This document shows, one piece after another, positions 29,699 through 41,700 of a stretch of DNA of 64,000 nt (position 1 is its first letter; every line of letters begins with the position of its first letter). Under the pieces are notes generated by a model that was not told the DNA's origin, searched no databases, and worked only from the letters and a program-made list of their open reading frames with translations. Position numbers and translations under genes: made by a program. This stretch comes from JABWAJ01 sp038323375 (GTDB lineage Bacteria > Bacteroidota > Bacteroidia > Chitinophagales > Saprospiraceae), in NCBI GenBank assembly GCA_038323375.1, contig JBBQGV010000014.1, positions 18,863 to 82,862 of the forward strand, in the 5' to 3' direction.

Positions 29699-32104
29699 AT
29701 GATGCAAGTAATCAAACGCTCAGGCCACCGCGAAGAGGTGTCCTTCGACAAAATCACCGCACGGCTCCGCAAGCTGTCTTATGGGTTGGATTCCAGCTAC
29801 GTCAACTTTATAGACATTTCCAAAAAGGTCATCATGGGCCTTTACGACGGCGTCACCACCGTTGAATTGGACAACTTAGCTGCGGAAACGGCGGCAACCA
29901 TGGCCACCATCCACCCTGATTATGCCTTGCTGGCTGCCCGGGTGGCGGTGAGCAACCTGCATAAAGAAACGGAAAAGTCTTTCCACAAAGTCATCCAGGC
30001 ACTCCACAAATATGTAGACCCTAAAACCGGCGAAAATGCCGGACTGATTGGCGATGAGACCTACCAGATCGTGATGAAACACAAGGAGCAGTTGGACAGC
30101 GCTGTCATCTACGACCGTGATTTTGACTTCGATTATTTTGGATTCAAAACACTGGAGCGTTCCTACCTCATGCGCATGGAAGGCAAGGTGGTGGAACGCC
30201 CGCAGCACCTGTTTATGCGCGTTGCAGTTGGCATCCACGGCGAAGACATTGCCTCCGCCATCGAGACCTATAACCTGATGTCGGAAAAGTGGTTCATCCA
30301 CGCTACGCCGACGTTGTTCAATGCCGGTACGCCCAAACCACAACTGTCGTCCTGCTTCCTGCTCAGCATGACCGACGACAGCATCGGCGGTATTTTTGAA
30401 ACGCTGACGCGTTGCGCAAAAATTTCGCAATCTGCCGGTGGCATCGGCCTCAGCATCCACAACATCCGCGCCACAGGCAGTTATATCAAAGGCACTGGCG
30501 GCACCTCCAACGGCATCATTCCGATGTTGCGCGTGTTCAACGACACTGCCCGCTATGTGGATCAGGGCGGCGGCAAACGGAAAGGCGCATTTGCCATCTA
30601 TTTAGAACCCTGGCATGCCGATATTTACGACTTTCTGGAACTGAAAAAGAACCACGGCAAGGAAGAACTGCGTGCGCGCGATTTGTTCTTTGCAGCCTGG
30701 ATTCCCGATTTGTTCATGGAGCGCGTGAAGAACGACGCCGAGTGGTCGCTGTTCTGCCCGAACGAAGCGCCGGGGTTGTACGATTGCTACGGCGGCGAGT
30801 TTGAAGCGCTGTACCACCGCTACGAAAAAGAAGGCCGCGCCCGCAAAGTAGTACGCGCCCAGGAGTTGTGGTTCGCCATTCTGGAATCCCAAATCGAAAC
30901 CGGAACGCCGTATATCTTGTACAAAGACCACGCCAACCGGAAGTCGAACCAGAAAAACTTAGGCACGATCCGTTCCAGCAACCTTTGCACGGAAATCATG
31001 GAATATACCTCTCCGGACGAAGTGGCGGTCTGCAATTTAGCGTCCATTTCACTGGGGAAATTTGTGCGGGAAGACCGGACTTACGACTTCGAGTACCTCC
31101 GGGAAATCACACGGGTCGTCACCCGCAACCTGAACAAGGTCATTGACATCAATTATTACCCCATCCCCGAAGCGCGCAACTCCAACATGCGCCACCGCCC
31201 CATCGGCATTGGCGTACAAGGGTTGGCCGATGCGTTTATCATGATGCGCCACACCTTTGACGGTCCCGAAGCCCGGCAATTGAATAAAGATATTTTTGAA
31301 ACGATTTATTACGCTGCATTAGAAGAATCCTGTGCATTAGCTGAACAAAACGGCGCTTACGAAAGCTACGAAGGTTCGCCTGCAAGCCAGGGCGAACTGC
31401 AATTCGACATGTGGGGCGTTCAGCCGGGTGACCGCTGGGATTGGGCCGGGCTGAAAGCGCGCATTCAAAAACACGGCATCCGCAACAGCCTGCTGCTGGC
31501 ACCGATGCCGACGGCATCCACTTCTCAGGTGCTGGGCAACAACGAATGTTTCGAGCCTTATACGTCCAATATTTATACCCGCCGCACTTTGTCGGGCGAA
31601 TACATCGTGGTGAACAAACACCTCCTCAAAGACCTGATCGGACTGGGGTTGTGGAGTGACGAAATGAAGCATAAAGTGTTGGCGGCCAACGGTTCTGTTC
31701 AAAATATTCCGGATCTGCCGCAGGAGCTGAAAGACTTGTACAAAACGGTTTGGGAGCTGAGCCAAAAAGCCATCATTGACATGGCGGCTGATCGGGGGGC
31801 GTTCATTTGCCAAAGCCAGAGCATGAACCTTTTTGTGGAAAACCCGAATTATGGCAAGCTGTCATCTATGCACTTCTACGCATGGCAAAAAGGGCTAAAA
31901 ACGGGCATGTATTACCTGCGTTCCAAAGCAGCGACCGATCCCATCAAATTTACGGTAGATCAGAAACAATTGGAGCAGCAAAAAGCCATTACGCTGGCCA
32001 ATAAGGCCGTTAGTGTTGCCGCTACATCTACCGTGGCAGAGGCCGATCAGGAAGGCGCTGTTTGCAATCTGGATGATCCGGATTGCATCGCCTGCGGCAG
32101 CTGA
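29699..32104 (+). CDS. nrdA: Class I ribonucleotide reductase large subunit
   Basis: 801 residues, close to the eukaryote-like R1 length. An ATP-cone lies at the N-terminus (VIKRSGHREEVSFDKITARL, about 3-90). The catalytic ten-stranded barrel includes TPTLFNAGTPKPQLSSCF (with the first redox Cys), NLCTEIMEYTSPDEVAVCNL (active-site Cys and Glu) and LLLAPMPTASTSQVLGNNEC. The C-terminal redox Cys pair is in PDCIACGS. It reduces ribonucleoside diphosphates using the tyrosyl radical of NrdB. Two adjacent ATG codons open the frame. A strong terminator follows. Transcription probably continues from nrdB through the insert, unless the insert carries its own promoter. Confidence 0.96.
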   Translation: MMQVIKRSGHREEVSFDKITARLRKLSYGLDSSYVNFIDISKKVIMGLYDGVTTVELDNLAAETAATMATIHPDYALLAARVAVSNLHKETEKSFHKVIQALHKYVDPKTGENAGLIGDETYQIVMKHKEQLDSAVIYDRDFDFDYFGFKTLERSYLMRMEGKVVERPQHLFMRVAVGIHGEDIASAIETYNLMSEKWFIHATPTLFNAGTPKPQLSSCFLLSMTDDSIGGIFETLTRCAKISQSAGGIGLSIHNIRATGSYIKGTGGTSNGIIPMLRVFNDTARYVDQGGGKRKGAFAIYLEPWHADIYDFLELKKNHGKEELRARDLFFAAWIPDLFMERVKNDAEWSLFCPNEAPGLYDCYGGEFEALYHRYEKEGRARKVVRAQELWFAILESQIETGTPYILYKDHANRKSNQKNLGTIRSSNLCTEIMEYTSPDEVAVCNLASISLGKFVREDRTYDFEYLREITRVVTRNLNKVIDINYYPIPEARNSNMRHRPIGIGVQGLADAFIMMRHTFDGPEARQLNKDIFETIYYAALEESCALAEQNGAYESYEGSPASQGELQFDMWGVQPGDRWDWAGLKARIQKHGIRNSLLLAPMPTASTSQVLGNNECFEPYTSNIYTRRTLSGEYIVVNKHLLKDLIGLGLWSDEMKHKVLAANGSVQNIPDLPQELKDLYKTVWELSQKAIIDMAADRGAFICQSQSMNLFVENPNYGKLSSMHFYAWQKGLKTGMYYLRSKAATDPIKFTVDQKQLEQQKAITLANKAVSVAATSTVAEADQEGAVCNLDDPDCIACGS

Positions 32105-32142
32105 TTACACTTGTATCCGAGTACTTACTGATATTATTAACA

Positions 32143-32174
32143 GGCGGGTCTGCCATTGGCGGCCCGCCTTTTTT
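32143..32174 (+). terminator. Rho-independent terminator of nrdA
   Basis: ggcggg at 32143-32148 pairs with cccgcc at 32163-32168, extended by inner pairs, and is followed directly by six T. It lies 39 bases after the nrdA stop and is the clearest intrinsic terminator in the window. Confidence 0.85.
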
Positions 32175-32437
32175 GTACCCCTTCGCCTACCCTACACACA
32201 CAAAGGCAAGATGCATCCGGGTCAGATTCTTTCGCCCGACTGCTATTAGTGTGTTGATTTTTCCATAGTTTAGCGCATCGGATGATGACATTGAGGCTAT
32301 TCGTCACTTTCGATACAGCGGTGCCCTATATTTTATATACACTTCCATCTCTGTGAGAAAACTTACCGGCATGCACACATAGCCTTGCGTTGCTATGCCT
32401 ATGGGAAATTGCTGATTATGTAAACACTATTGAATTG
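32175..32437. other. Gap between nrdA terminator and the OmpA gene
   Basis: No gene is visible in this 263-bp stretch. A tatatttt element at about 32327 resembles the -7 box TAnnTTTG with one mismatch, but there is no clear TTG at the right distance. The promoter of the OmpA-family gene is probably here, though I cannot point to it with confidence. Confidence 0.3.
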
Positions 32438-34159
32438 ATGAGAGCTTTGAACTACACAAGCCTGTTGCTTTTGCTGTGCATTAGCGCAAAAGCGCAGATG
32501 AAATGGGATTTGGGGTGCTGGGCAGGCGGGGCCAATTACCTGGGGGATCTGGTAGAACACAACTATCCTGTTTTGGCTGAAACAAATCTCGCGGGAGGAG
32601 GTTTTGTAAGCTATTACCCCGGCTATCGCTGGTCGTTTAGAATGGGGGCGTCTTTTGCCAATATCAGTGGCAGCGACGCCAATTTTAAAAATGACCCGAT
32701 TTTTGTAGAAAACCGAAACCTCAAATTCCGAACCCAGGTAGCTGAAGGCGCATTGAGCCTTGTTTGGGAACCCTGGGGCAAAAAAAGATACCCTGCACAG
32801 GGCGGGCTACGGCGTATTGTTTCGCCTTATTTGTTCGCAGGGGTTGGCTGGATTTGGTCAGACCGGGTCATAGATTATTCAGATGCGCCGCGGACAGGTC
32901 TTTTTGAGGCCATCCAAAAAGATGCCGAAACAGCTACCCCTCTGCAAGCGCTGAGTTTTCCGGTAGGGGGCGGTCTTAAAATAGACATAGGAAAAAGCAG
33001 TTCTATCGGCATTGAGGTTGGCTTAAGGAAAACGCAAACAGATTTTTTAGACGGTGTCAGTTTTTCCGGGAACCCGAAAAAAAATGACTGGTATGTTTTT
33101 GGAGGACTGAGTCTTTCCAAGCGGTTTAAAAACAGGGACTATGACCAGGACGGCATTGTAGATCAGGAGGATGCGTGCCCGCGTTTGGCGGGCGTTGCTT
33201 CGGCCAAAGGTTGCCCGGATATGGATGGCGACGGCATAGAAGACCTCGAAGACAGTTGCCCGGAACAAGCGGGGTTGCGCGACCTGGGAGGCTGCCCGGA
33301 TTCGGATCAGGATGGCGTAGCCGACAAGGAAGACGAGTGTCCCGGGGAAATTGGCACGTTAATCACGCTGGGCTGTCCGGATACCGATGGCGACAGCATC
33401 GCCAATAAAAAAGACCGCTGCCCGGAACTTGCCGGCCTTAGAAAACTGGAAGGCTGCCCCGACAGAGATAGCGATGGCATTGCCGATCACGAAGATAATT
33501 GTCCTGATACTTTCGGAATTGTGCAACTTAAAGGATGCCCTTTCGTAGACAGTGATGGAGACGGAATACGGGATGAAGAAGACGCTTGTCCGCAAATGGC
33601 CGGACTGGATTCTCTTCAGGGGTGTCCTTTTAAAGATAAGGACAAAGACGGCCTGGCAGACGAAGCAGACGAATGCCCGGAACTCGCCGGTTTGGCAGCA
33701 TTCAGGGGATGTCCGGACAAAGATGGAGATGGTTTGCCGGATCACAAAGACCTCTGTCCGGATTCGCCGGGAAAAGCATCGGATAAAGGATGCCCGGTTT
33801 TGACTCAGGAGGTTCGAAAAATTTTGAACCTGGCAGCGCGGGCCGTGCAGTTTGAAACCGCAAGCGCCGTATTGAAAGCGGAATCGCTGACAGAACTGGA
33901 TCAGGTTGTCGAAATTCTTAAAATGTACAGCCATTATACCCTGCGCATTGAAGGGCATACCGATAGCCAGGGTGCGGCAAAGGCCAACCTTTCGCTTTCC
34001 GGAAAAAGGGCAAAAGCTTGTTATAGTTACCTCAAAAGCAAAGGAATTGATGCCAGACGGATGAAATTCAAAGGTTTCGGAGAAAGTAAACCCATTCGAA
34101 CAAATAAAACAGAAGCGGGAAGGCAACGAAACCGAAGAGTGGAATTTATTCTTAAATAA
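32438..34159 (+). CDS. DUF6089-like barrel fused to TSP3 repeats and OmpA domain
   Basis: 573 residues from the ATG at 32438, which opens a signal peptide (MRALNYTSLLLLLCISAKA). A DUF6089-like beta-barrel region (about 20-235) starts with WDLGCWAGGANYLGDLVE. Eight thrombospondin type-3 calcium-binding repeats follow (pattern DxDxDGxxDxxDxCP, about 240-450). An OmpA/MotB peptidoglycan-binding domain ends the protein (about 460-573, with RIEGHTDSQGAAKANLSLS and RQRNRRVEFILK). It should anchor the outer membrane to the cell wall. It lies just before a gene for the barrel alone, evidently a duplication. Confidence 0.9.
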   Translation: MRALNYTSLLLLLCISAKAQMKWDLGCWAGGANYLGDLVEHNYPVLAETNLAGGGFVSYYPGYRWSFRMGASFANISGSDANFKNDPIFVENRNLKFRTQVAEGALSLVWEPWGKKRYPAQGGLRRIVSPYLFAGVGWIWSDRVIDYSDAPRTGLFEAIQKDAETATPLQALSFPVGGGLKIDIGKSSSIGIEVGLRKTQTDFLDGVSFSGNPKKNDWYVFGGLSLSKRFKNRDYDQDGIVDQEDACPRLAGVASAKGCPDMDGDGIEDLEDSCPEQAGLRDLGGCPDSDQDGVADKEDECPGEIGTLITLGCPDTDGDSIANKKDRCPELAGLRKLEGCPDRDSDGIADHEDNCPDTFGIVQLKGCPFVDSDGDGIRDEEDACPQMAGLDSLQGCPFKDKDKDGLADEADECPELAGLAAFRGCPDKDGDGLPDHKDLCPDSPGKASDKGCPVLTQEVRKILNLAARAVQFETASAVLKAESLTELDQVVEILKMYSHYTLRIEGHTDSQGAAKANLSLSGKRAKACYSYLKSKGIDARRMKFKGFGESKPIRTNKTEAGRQRNRRVEFILK

Positions 34160-34197
34160 CCCTTTTTTATTATCAATTTAACTAAAACCTATTCAGT

Positions 34198-34905
34198 ATG
34201 AGGAAGTTGTTTTACATCAACACCGCTTTGTTTTTTTTATTTCCGCTATTTCTGAGCGCCCAGCCCCGGTTTGAATTGGGTGCCATGCTCGGCCTCTCCA
34301 ATTATCAGGGAGACTTAGTTGAAGAAACCATACCGCTTTTCAAAGAAGGAAACCTCAGCGGTGGCATTATGGGGCGTTATGTTTTCACCTACTCGCTTGC
34401 CGTTCGCACGAACCTGATGTTTGGAAAAATCACGGGCGACGACTACAATTATGACGATGAATTTAGGAGAAGGCGGGGCGCACAATTCAGTTCTTCTATC
34501 TTTGAAATTTCGGTAGTCGGCGAATGGGAACCCCTGGGTCAATGGCGCTACCTTTCTCGTGGCGCAGGCTTTAAAAAGCTCATTTCCCCCTACGTTTTTG
34601 CGGGCTTGGGATTCACCTTCACCAACCCCAAAACTGATTTTTCAAGGGCTGATTTTGATGACATCAAACTTGCCGCTATGATCGAACGCGATCAAAATGC
34701 GCGGTATTTTAATACCCGCATCAGCGCACCCATTGGTATTGGCGTCAAATTCGACCTCTCGGAATATTGGGTAGCCGGTGTAGAGTTTGGTATGCGCTAT
34801 CCATTTACGGATTATTTGGACGGCGTCAGCCTGTCGGGCAACCCCGACAAAAAGGACTGGTATCAGTTTTCCGGGATTACATTATTTAAGCGTTTCCGGG
34901 ATTAA
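34198..34905 (+). CDS. DUF6089-like outer-membrane protein, stand-alone paralogue
   Basis: 235 residues with a signal peptide (MRKLFYINTALFFLFPLFLSA). The barrel is clearly related to the first part of the preceding gene: FELGAMLGLSNYQGDLVEE, WRYLSRGAGFKKLISPYVF, DYLDGVSLSGNPDKKDWY and the last strand ITLFKRFRD. It lacks the TSP3 and OmpA parts. The gene starts 38 bp after the upstream stop, so both are probably made together. The C-terminal stop overlaps the stop of the convergent SIR2 gene. Confidence 0.85.
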   Translation: MRKLFYINTALFFLFPLFLSAQPRFELGAMLGLSNYQGDLVEETIPLFKEGNLSGGIMGRYVFTYSLAVRTNLMFGKITGDDYNYDDEFRRRRGAQFSSSIFEISVVGEWEPLGQWRYLSRGAGFKKLISPYVFAGLGFTFTNPKTDFSRADFDDIKLAAMIERDQNARYFNTRISAPIGIGVKFDLSEYWVAGVEFGMRYPFTDYLDGVSLSGNPDKKDWYQFSGITLFKRFRD

Positions 34906-35594
34906 CCCTTTAGCAATTGATCCACCAACTTGCGAACTCCTTTAGTGGCTGGCTCCGGAATAACTTTCAGATTCCCTGCGCGCTCCAGTTCAAAGTTGAT
35001 GGCGGGTTTTGGATCAATGTAATAAATTTGCGCGTCCGGCGGGGCAAACCCGACCAATCCGGCTGCGGGATAGACCTGCATGGAAGTTCCGACAATCAAT
35101 ACGATGTCGGCCTGCCCGGTCAGTTCCGCAGCCGGATACAACATCGGCACTTCTTCGCCAAACCAGACAATGTGGGGCCTTAGTTGGCTGCCCAATTCGC
35201 AGGTATCTCCCAAATTGATGTCGTCTTCCCGTTCATAGATGAGTTTCGGGTTGCGAAGGCTTCGTACCTTTCGCAATTCGCCGTGCAGGTGAATGATGTT
35301 TTTGCTCCCGGCGCGCTCGTGCAGGTCGTCCACATTCTGCGTCACGATGTGAACCTCATAATATTGTTCCAGCTCTACCAGCGCGTGGTGGGCTGCGTTT
35401 GGCGCTACTTCTTTCAACTGCCTGCGGCGTTGGTTGTAAAAATCCAGTACCAGCTTCGGGTTGCGCTTCCAGCCTTCCGGACTGGCCACGTCCATCACAT
35501 TCTGGCCTTCCCAAAGTCCGCCAGCATCGCGAAACGTTTTGATGCCGCTTTCGGCGCTGATGCCTGCACCGGTAAGGATGATGATTTTTTTCAT
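34902..35594 (-). CDS. cobB: SIR2 NAD-dependent deacylase
   Basis: 230 residues. Sirtuins remove acyl groups from lysines with NAD+. Present are GAGISAESGIKTFRD, VTQNVDDLHERAG, the catalytic His in IIHLHGEL, PHIVWFGEEVP, GTSMQVYPAAGL and YYIDPKP. Tyr and Arg in FYNQRRRQL match the YxxR pair that marks SIRT5-like desuccinylase/demalonylase pockets. The zinc-binding cysteine tetrad normal between HGEL and PHIVWFGE is missing: the region has only one Cys (DTCELG) and starts KVRSL instead of KVRC. Some bacterial sirtuins lack zinc, but stability should be checked. It is convergent with the barrel gene and divergent from the Tc toxin locus. Confidence 0.9.
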   Translation of the reverse strand: MKKIIILTGAGISAESGIKTFRDAGGLWEGQNVMDVASPEGWKRNPKLVLDFYNQRRRQLKEVAPNAAHHALVELEQYYEVHIVTQNVDDLHERAGSKNIIHLHGELRKVRSLRNPKLIYEREDDINLGDTCELGSQLRPHIVWFGEEVPMLYPAAELTGQADIVLIVGTSMQVYPAAGLVGFAPPDAQIYYIDPKPAINFELERAGNLKVIPEPATKGVRKLVDQLLKG

Positions 35595-35726
35595 GGTGAT
35601 AGAAGTTTTGAAATGTTTTAAAAAAAATATGCAATTTAAAAAACATTTAATATTTTACAGCTCCATAAGACAATACACTGCCAAACACGGCAAGTACAAA
35701 TTTACTAATCATTAGAGATTAAAAAA

Positions 35727-38700
35727 ATGGCTTCAAAATCTAAAATTGAAGCGCCGCAAGTGTATTTGCCCAAAGGAGGCGGTGCAATAAAAGGCATGGG
35801 AGAAAGCTTTGCCCCTCAAGCGTTTAGCGGTTCGGCAGGCTTTAGTCTTGCTTTGCCCGGAGCCACTGCAAGAGGGTTCACGCCTTCGCTTTCCATTGGA
35901 TATGCCTCTTCTGCGGGCAATGGCATTTTCGGTTTAGGTTTTCACTTACCCATCTCCTCGATTACCCGCAAAACGAGCAAAAACTTACCACATTACGACG
36001 ATACCGATGCATTTGACTCAGACGAAGGGGAACTGGTGCTCCTGCTGGATCAGAACCTGAAACCAGTGGTTTGTCAAAAAGAATACCAGGGATTGGTATA
36101 CCGTGTCACTCAGTACCGGCCACGGCTAGAGGGCAGCTATTCGGAGATTCAACATTGGGTCTCCTTAGCGGATGGGCAGTCCTTCTGGCAGGTACGCAGC
36201 AGTGCCGATCATGTAGAATATTATGGCCTTTCGCCTGCTTCCCGTATCGTGGATCCTGCTGACCCCGCCCGCATTTTCCAATGGCTCATTGACGAGGCCC
36301 ACGACGACCACGGGAACGTCATCCGCTATCACTATAAGGCAGAGGACGGCGTCAACATCCCTGACTCCATTCATGAAGCAGGCAGGAACCATACCACACA
36401 GCGATACCCCATTTTAGTCGAATACGGCAACTATATTTATCAGGATGACGGGCAGGAAAAAGTCAATTTCAGTTTCCAGTTGGCCTTTGATTATGGGCAA
36501 ATTAGCTTAGGCGATCCGTCGGAAATGACGGGAAACTGGAGTGCAAGGCCCGACCCTTTCTCCAATTACCATCCCCGCTTCGAAGTAAGAACCCTGCGAC
36601 TTTGCCGGCGGGTGTTGCTGTACCATCAGTTCCACGATCAAAATAACGGCCAGCCTTTTCTGACCCATAGCCTGACATTTGACTATGCCTTGACCAGCAC
36701 AGGGATCAGTCAAATGCAATCCATACTGGAAACGGGGTATCGTCTGGAATCCGGGAGTTATTGGTCGGAAACGATTCCTCCGATACAATTTAGCTATACA
36801 CCTTTTGACCCGGAAACTTCGCTTTGGCAAACTATGGAAGTACAGGGCGGCGAAATGTTGCCGGGCGAATTGAGCAAGGAGGGATTCCTGCCGGTGGACT
36901 TACATGGCGAAGGCTTGCCAGGCATGCTGTATGCACATGACCAGGTTACTCAGTATTTTGCCCCAATGGGCGAAGGGCGTTATGCTCCGGCAGACCTCAA
37001 TATGCACTTTCCAATTGACCGGGAACTGGGAGACGGACGTCTCAACCTGGCAAGTGTGAACGGGAACGGGCGTAAAGACTTAGTGGTGACGGGGGGCGGA
37101 CGATCGGGGTATTACCCTGCCTCCGACAAAGGGCGCTTTGAAGCCTGGCGCAATTTCTCCTCCATGCCTGCCGAAATATTGACCGATGCGCACCAGATTG
37201 TTGACCTGACTGGCCGGGGACTTGGAGATTTATTAGTCTTTGATGCCCCCTATCTGCGGTTCTATCCGGCGGAAGGCGAACATGGTTATGGCTCGGCTCA
37301 CGTGCAAGAACTCGCGCCCGATTTTCCGGCTTATACCGCCAATTATCGCGAAGAAGTATTGGACTTTATGGACATCCTTGGCGATGGCTTGCAACACCGG
37401 GTTCGGGTGCGCGCCGGCAGTGTAGAAGTTTGGCCCAACTTAGGCTACGGGAAATTCGGCACCAAAGTAGCCTTGGAAAATGCGCCGCAATTTGGCGGAA
37501 CGCTTGATGCCAGCAGACTGCATTTTGCAGATATTGACGGGTCGGGTACGATGGATTTCGTCTATGTATTCCCTGATCGTATTGAGGTCTATTTCAACCA
37601 AAGCGGCAATCAATTCAGTGCGGCAACGATCCTGCCATTGCCTCGGTTTTACGACGACCTCTGCCAGGTAAACTTTATGGATGTGCGGGGCAATGGCACG
37701 ACCTGCATGGTTCTTAGTAAGACCCATTCCGAGGTAACGCACTATTTTTTAGATTTTTGTAAAAAGAACAAACCCTATCTTCTTGATCTGACCGATAATG
37801 GCATGGGGCTGCGCACACGGCTTCACTATTCCAGCACCGTGCAACAATACCTAAAGGACAAACGCAATGGCCGCTCCTGGGCCACAAGGTTATTTTTTCC
37901 GGTGCATGTCGTGGAGCGGATCGAAATCAGAGAATATTTCAACAAATCCCGTTATGTACAGCGATTCGCTTACCACGATGGTTATTACGACCCGGTAGAA
38001 AGAGCGTTTCGGGGATTTGGATTTACGGAAAGCTGGGATACCGAACATTACGAAAAATTCACCCCTGCCGAGGATATCCCTGGTTGGGAGGTAGCCCCCA
38101 TAGACAAAGCCCTGCACGTATGGCCCACCTATACTAAAACGTGGTTCGACACCGGTGCTTATGAAGAGAATGCGCTCATCCTCCAACAATATCAAAAAGA
38201 ATTCTGGAATGGAGATGACGAAGCCTTTCCCCATCTGCGCGCTACGCTGGGGCCGGAAATCATCCTATCAGACGGAGACACTTACCGGGAAGCTTTCGTC
38301 GCCTTAGCCGGGCAGGTGCTGCGCTCCGAACTTTACGGGTTAGACCGCACCGAGCTGGCGAAAAATCCTTACACAGTGAGTGAAACTGCGCTGCACGTGC
38401 GCATGGTTCAGCCACGTGGCCACAATCGCCATCCTGTTTTTCAGGTTGATCCTTTAGAAACTTTATCTTACACTTATGACCGCAATCCGCTTGACCCGCT
38501 GATTACGCATAGCCTGAGTCTGGCTGTGGACGAATACGGCCATGACTTGCTTTCTGCTTCGGTGGCTTATCCCAGGCGCGATCAGGAAGGTGTAGTTGTT
38601 TATCCGGAACAGCAGGTCTTGCAGGTCGCCTTGTCGCAATCTTCCTATATCCATGTTTTGCTCAACGATCAGCCAAACCCTGCTGACGATTGCCGGCTGA

Positions 38701-41700
38701 TTGGGTTGCCGTGGGAAGATCGAGGGTTCCAATTGAATGGGCTTTCGCCGGCAAATGGCAGCTATTTCACCGTGGATGACCTGCGCACCCAGGTTGAGGC
38801 CGCCCTTCAGGCGCAGATTCCTTCTCATCAACCTTTTACCAGCGGGTCGCAGGCGCGGTTGCAAAGTTGGGGCCGCACGTATTATTGGAACGCCGACCAA
38901 AGTGCAGTCGAGGCAGGCGGTGTTGCCCACAAACGAGCCTTGACGCACCATTGCGAATCGGCGGAATTAGCAGCGGATCAAGCACAGCAGTTGTATGGAG
39001 CGAAATTCCCTAATGGCAATTTAAATACCGTTCTAAATAAAGAAGCGGGCTACTTCCTGGCAGATGGCTATTGGTGGAACAGGGGGCTGATTCAGTATTA
39101 TGCTACTGAATACACACAGTTTTACCTGCCGGTAAAAACCGACAACGGCTTCGCAGATGTACCAGCAGGCAGTAGTCTGGAGCATTTGAGCACCGTAACA
39201 TACGACCCTTATTGCCTGCTTCCGATAGCGACGATAACCTTGTTGGACGGAGGCATTTCCCTGACCACCCGGGTAATCAATGACTATACGGCTATGGGGC
39301 CGGTGCAATCCACGGATCCCAATGGCACCGTAACCCAGGTATTGCTTGACCCGTTGGGTCAGACCATTGTATCTACGGTTTCTGGCAGCGAAGGCGGTAA
39401 ACCGGTAGGCGATCTTGATCTTTCTCAATATGTGATTCAGTCCGACGCCACCAAAGACAGCGTTTTAGCCAATCCAGCCCAATATTTACAAGGAGCAAGC
39501 AGCTATTTTTATTATGATTTTTTTGCCTTTGTCAATGAAAAACAGCCCGCCTGCGCGATTAGCGTTACACGGCAAACCCATGTACACGCCCTGCCCACAG
39601 GCGTGAGTGCCCCTTTACAACTTGTGGTAGCTTATAGCGACAGTCTTGGCCGCGCCCTGGTGGGCAAAGCCAAAGATATAGGCCATTGGCACGCGACGGG
39701 CCGCACGGTGTGTGACAACAAAAACCAGCCCTGCCAGCAGTACCTGCCTTACAAGAGCAACACAGCAGATTATATTCCGCAAGAACAATTGTTGCAAGAC
39801 AAAAACGTAGTGCCTCCAACGATCATGCGCTACGATCCGCTTGGGCGTGTGACCCGTACCGATTCGCCGAAAGGCTTTTTTTCGCGTAGTGTTTACAGTC
39901 CGTGGATGCATCAGTCGTGGGATCAAAACGACACGGTGAAGGAAGCACCTTTTTACCTTGCCAACATCAACAATACCGATCCGGGGTTTGCCAATTCGCT
40001 TGATGCTTTGCAAAAAGCTGCGGCGCATTATGGCACGCCGGCAACCGTGATCACGGACAATATGGGGCATACCATACGCAGCATCGTCAGCAACCTTGGG
40101 CAGGTGAATGCCGATGACCTGGATGCCATGGCCGAGACGATAAGCGAAACAGGGAGCGGCGTTTTTACAGCCTTGGTAACTGCCGGATATTTAAGTGCAA
40201 ATGGTTGGATATTGCCTGCATTTCAGCCCTACCAATCCGGATTCCAGCTTGAGCTGCAATCGCCTTATAATCAACTCGAAGAACAACTCACCGCCTATCT
40301 GATGCAGAGTTGCCTTACTTCCTATTCCTACAACGATTTCCAGGGGCGGCCTCTCGTTACGATGGATCCGAGGTTGTATTACGCTTATCTCCAATCTGGT
40401 CAGAAGGCTGCGAATTTTGAGTGGACTTATGCCATGGAAGGCAATGCCCTGCTTACCGCAAGTGCGGATGCAGGCGTGCATTTGGCGTTAGACAATATTT
40501 ATGGCTGGGTTTGTTATGTTTGGGATGCGCGGGGTTTCACGACAAGGGCAGCGTATGACCAGTTGCAACGCCCAGTTTCCAAACATATACAGGGCGATGA
40601 TGGCCGAGGTTTAGTGCTGGATCAATTAGTGGAACTTACCCTTTACGGCGAGCACCTTGCCGACGCCGCGCATTGGAATCTGAATGGCAAAGTGTACAAA
40701 CACTATGGCGAAGATGGTCTGAATACCTATCCTGCTTATTCCATTTATGGCAGTCCAAGCCGGGTAGAACAACGCATTCGCCCCGGGTATAAAACAGAAG
40801 TCGCTTGGGATAAAAACAGCATGCAAGCCATTGAAAAAGAACCCGCCTGGACGATGACCTATGCTTACAATGCTCATGGCGCGGTAACGGAAAACAGCCT
40901 TCCGGATGGCTCCGTGTTGCAGGTCGGTTATGACGAGATTGGCATCCAGCGCACACTCTCGCGTAGGCCCAAAGACGGCAAGATGGAACCACATATTGTT
41001 GACATTCAATATGATGCCAATGGTTCGCGTACCTTAGTGCGCTATGCCAACGGGGTGCAAACACGCTACACCTACGAAGACACCACCCTGCACCTGTTGC
41101 GCATGCACAGCACCCGATTAGAAAAAGATAGCGGCAATGGCAAACCCGGTGTCAAGGCGCTTCAGGACCTCAATTATACTTACGACCCATCAGGCAACAT
41201 TACCCGCAAGGAAGACCTGGCACTTGAGCAGTTTTTTACTTTTCAGGCACCCGCAAGCCCACTGTCATATTATACGTATGATCCCTTGTATCAATTAATT
41301 GCAGCAACGGGGCCTTTGCACAGTGGCTACCAGCCGCGACAAATGGTAACCGCAGCGCAACAACGCGATGGAAATTTTGTGCCTTTCAAAGCACCTACCT
41401 CCAAAGGCAGCAATTTATTACAGCAATACACCCAGCAATACCAATACGACAATAGCGGCAACCTTGCGCAACTCAGTCACAATACGCAGGGCGGCCAACG
41501 GTGGCACCGCACTTATGGCATCGCAGCAGACAGCAACCGACTGAACACGTTGGGCAAACAGACTTTTTCTTATGATGCGGGCGGCAATTCCCTGACCATG
41601 GGGCTTTACCCGCATATTGGTTGGGCTTTTCGCAACTTCATCCAACAAGTGCAGGTGTTGCAACGCGAGGCAGCGAACCCCGATGCCGAATATTACACTT

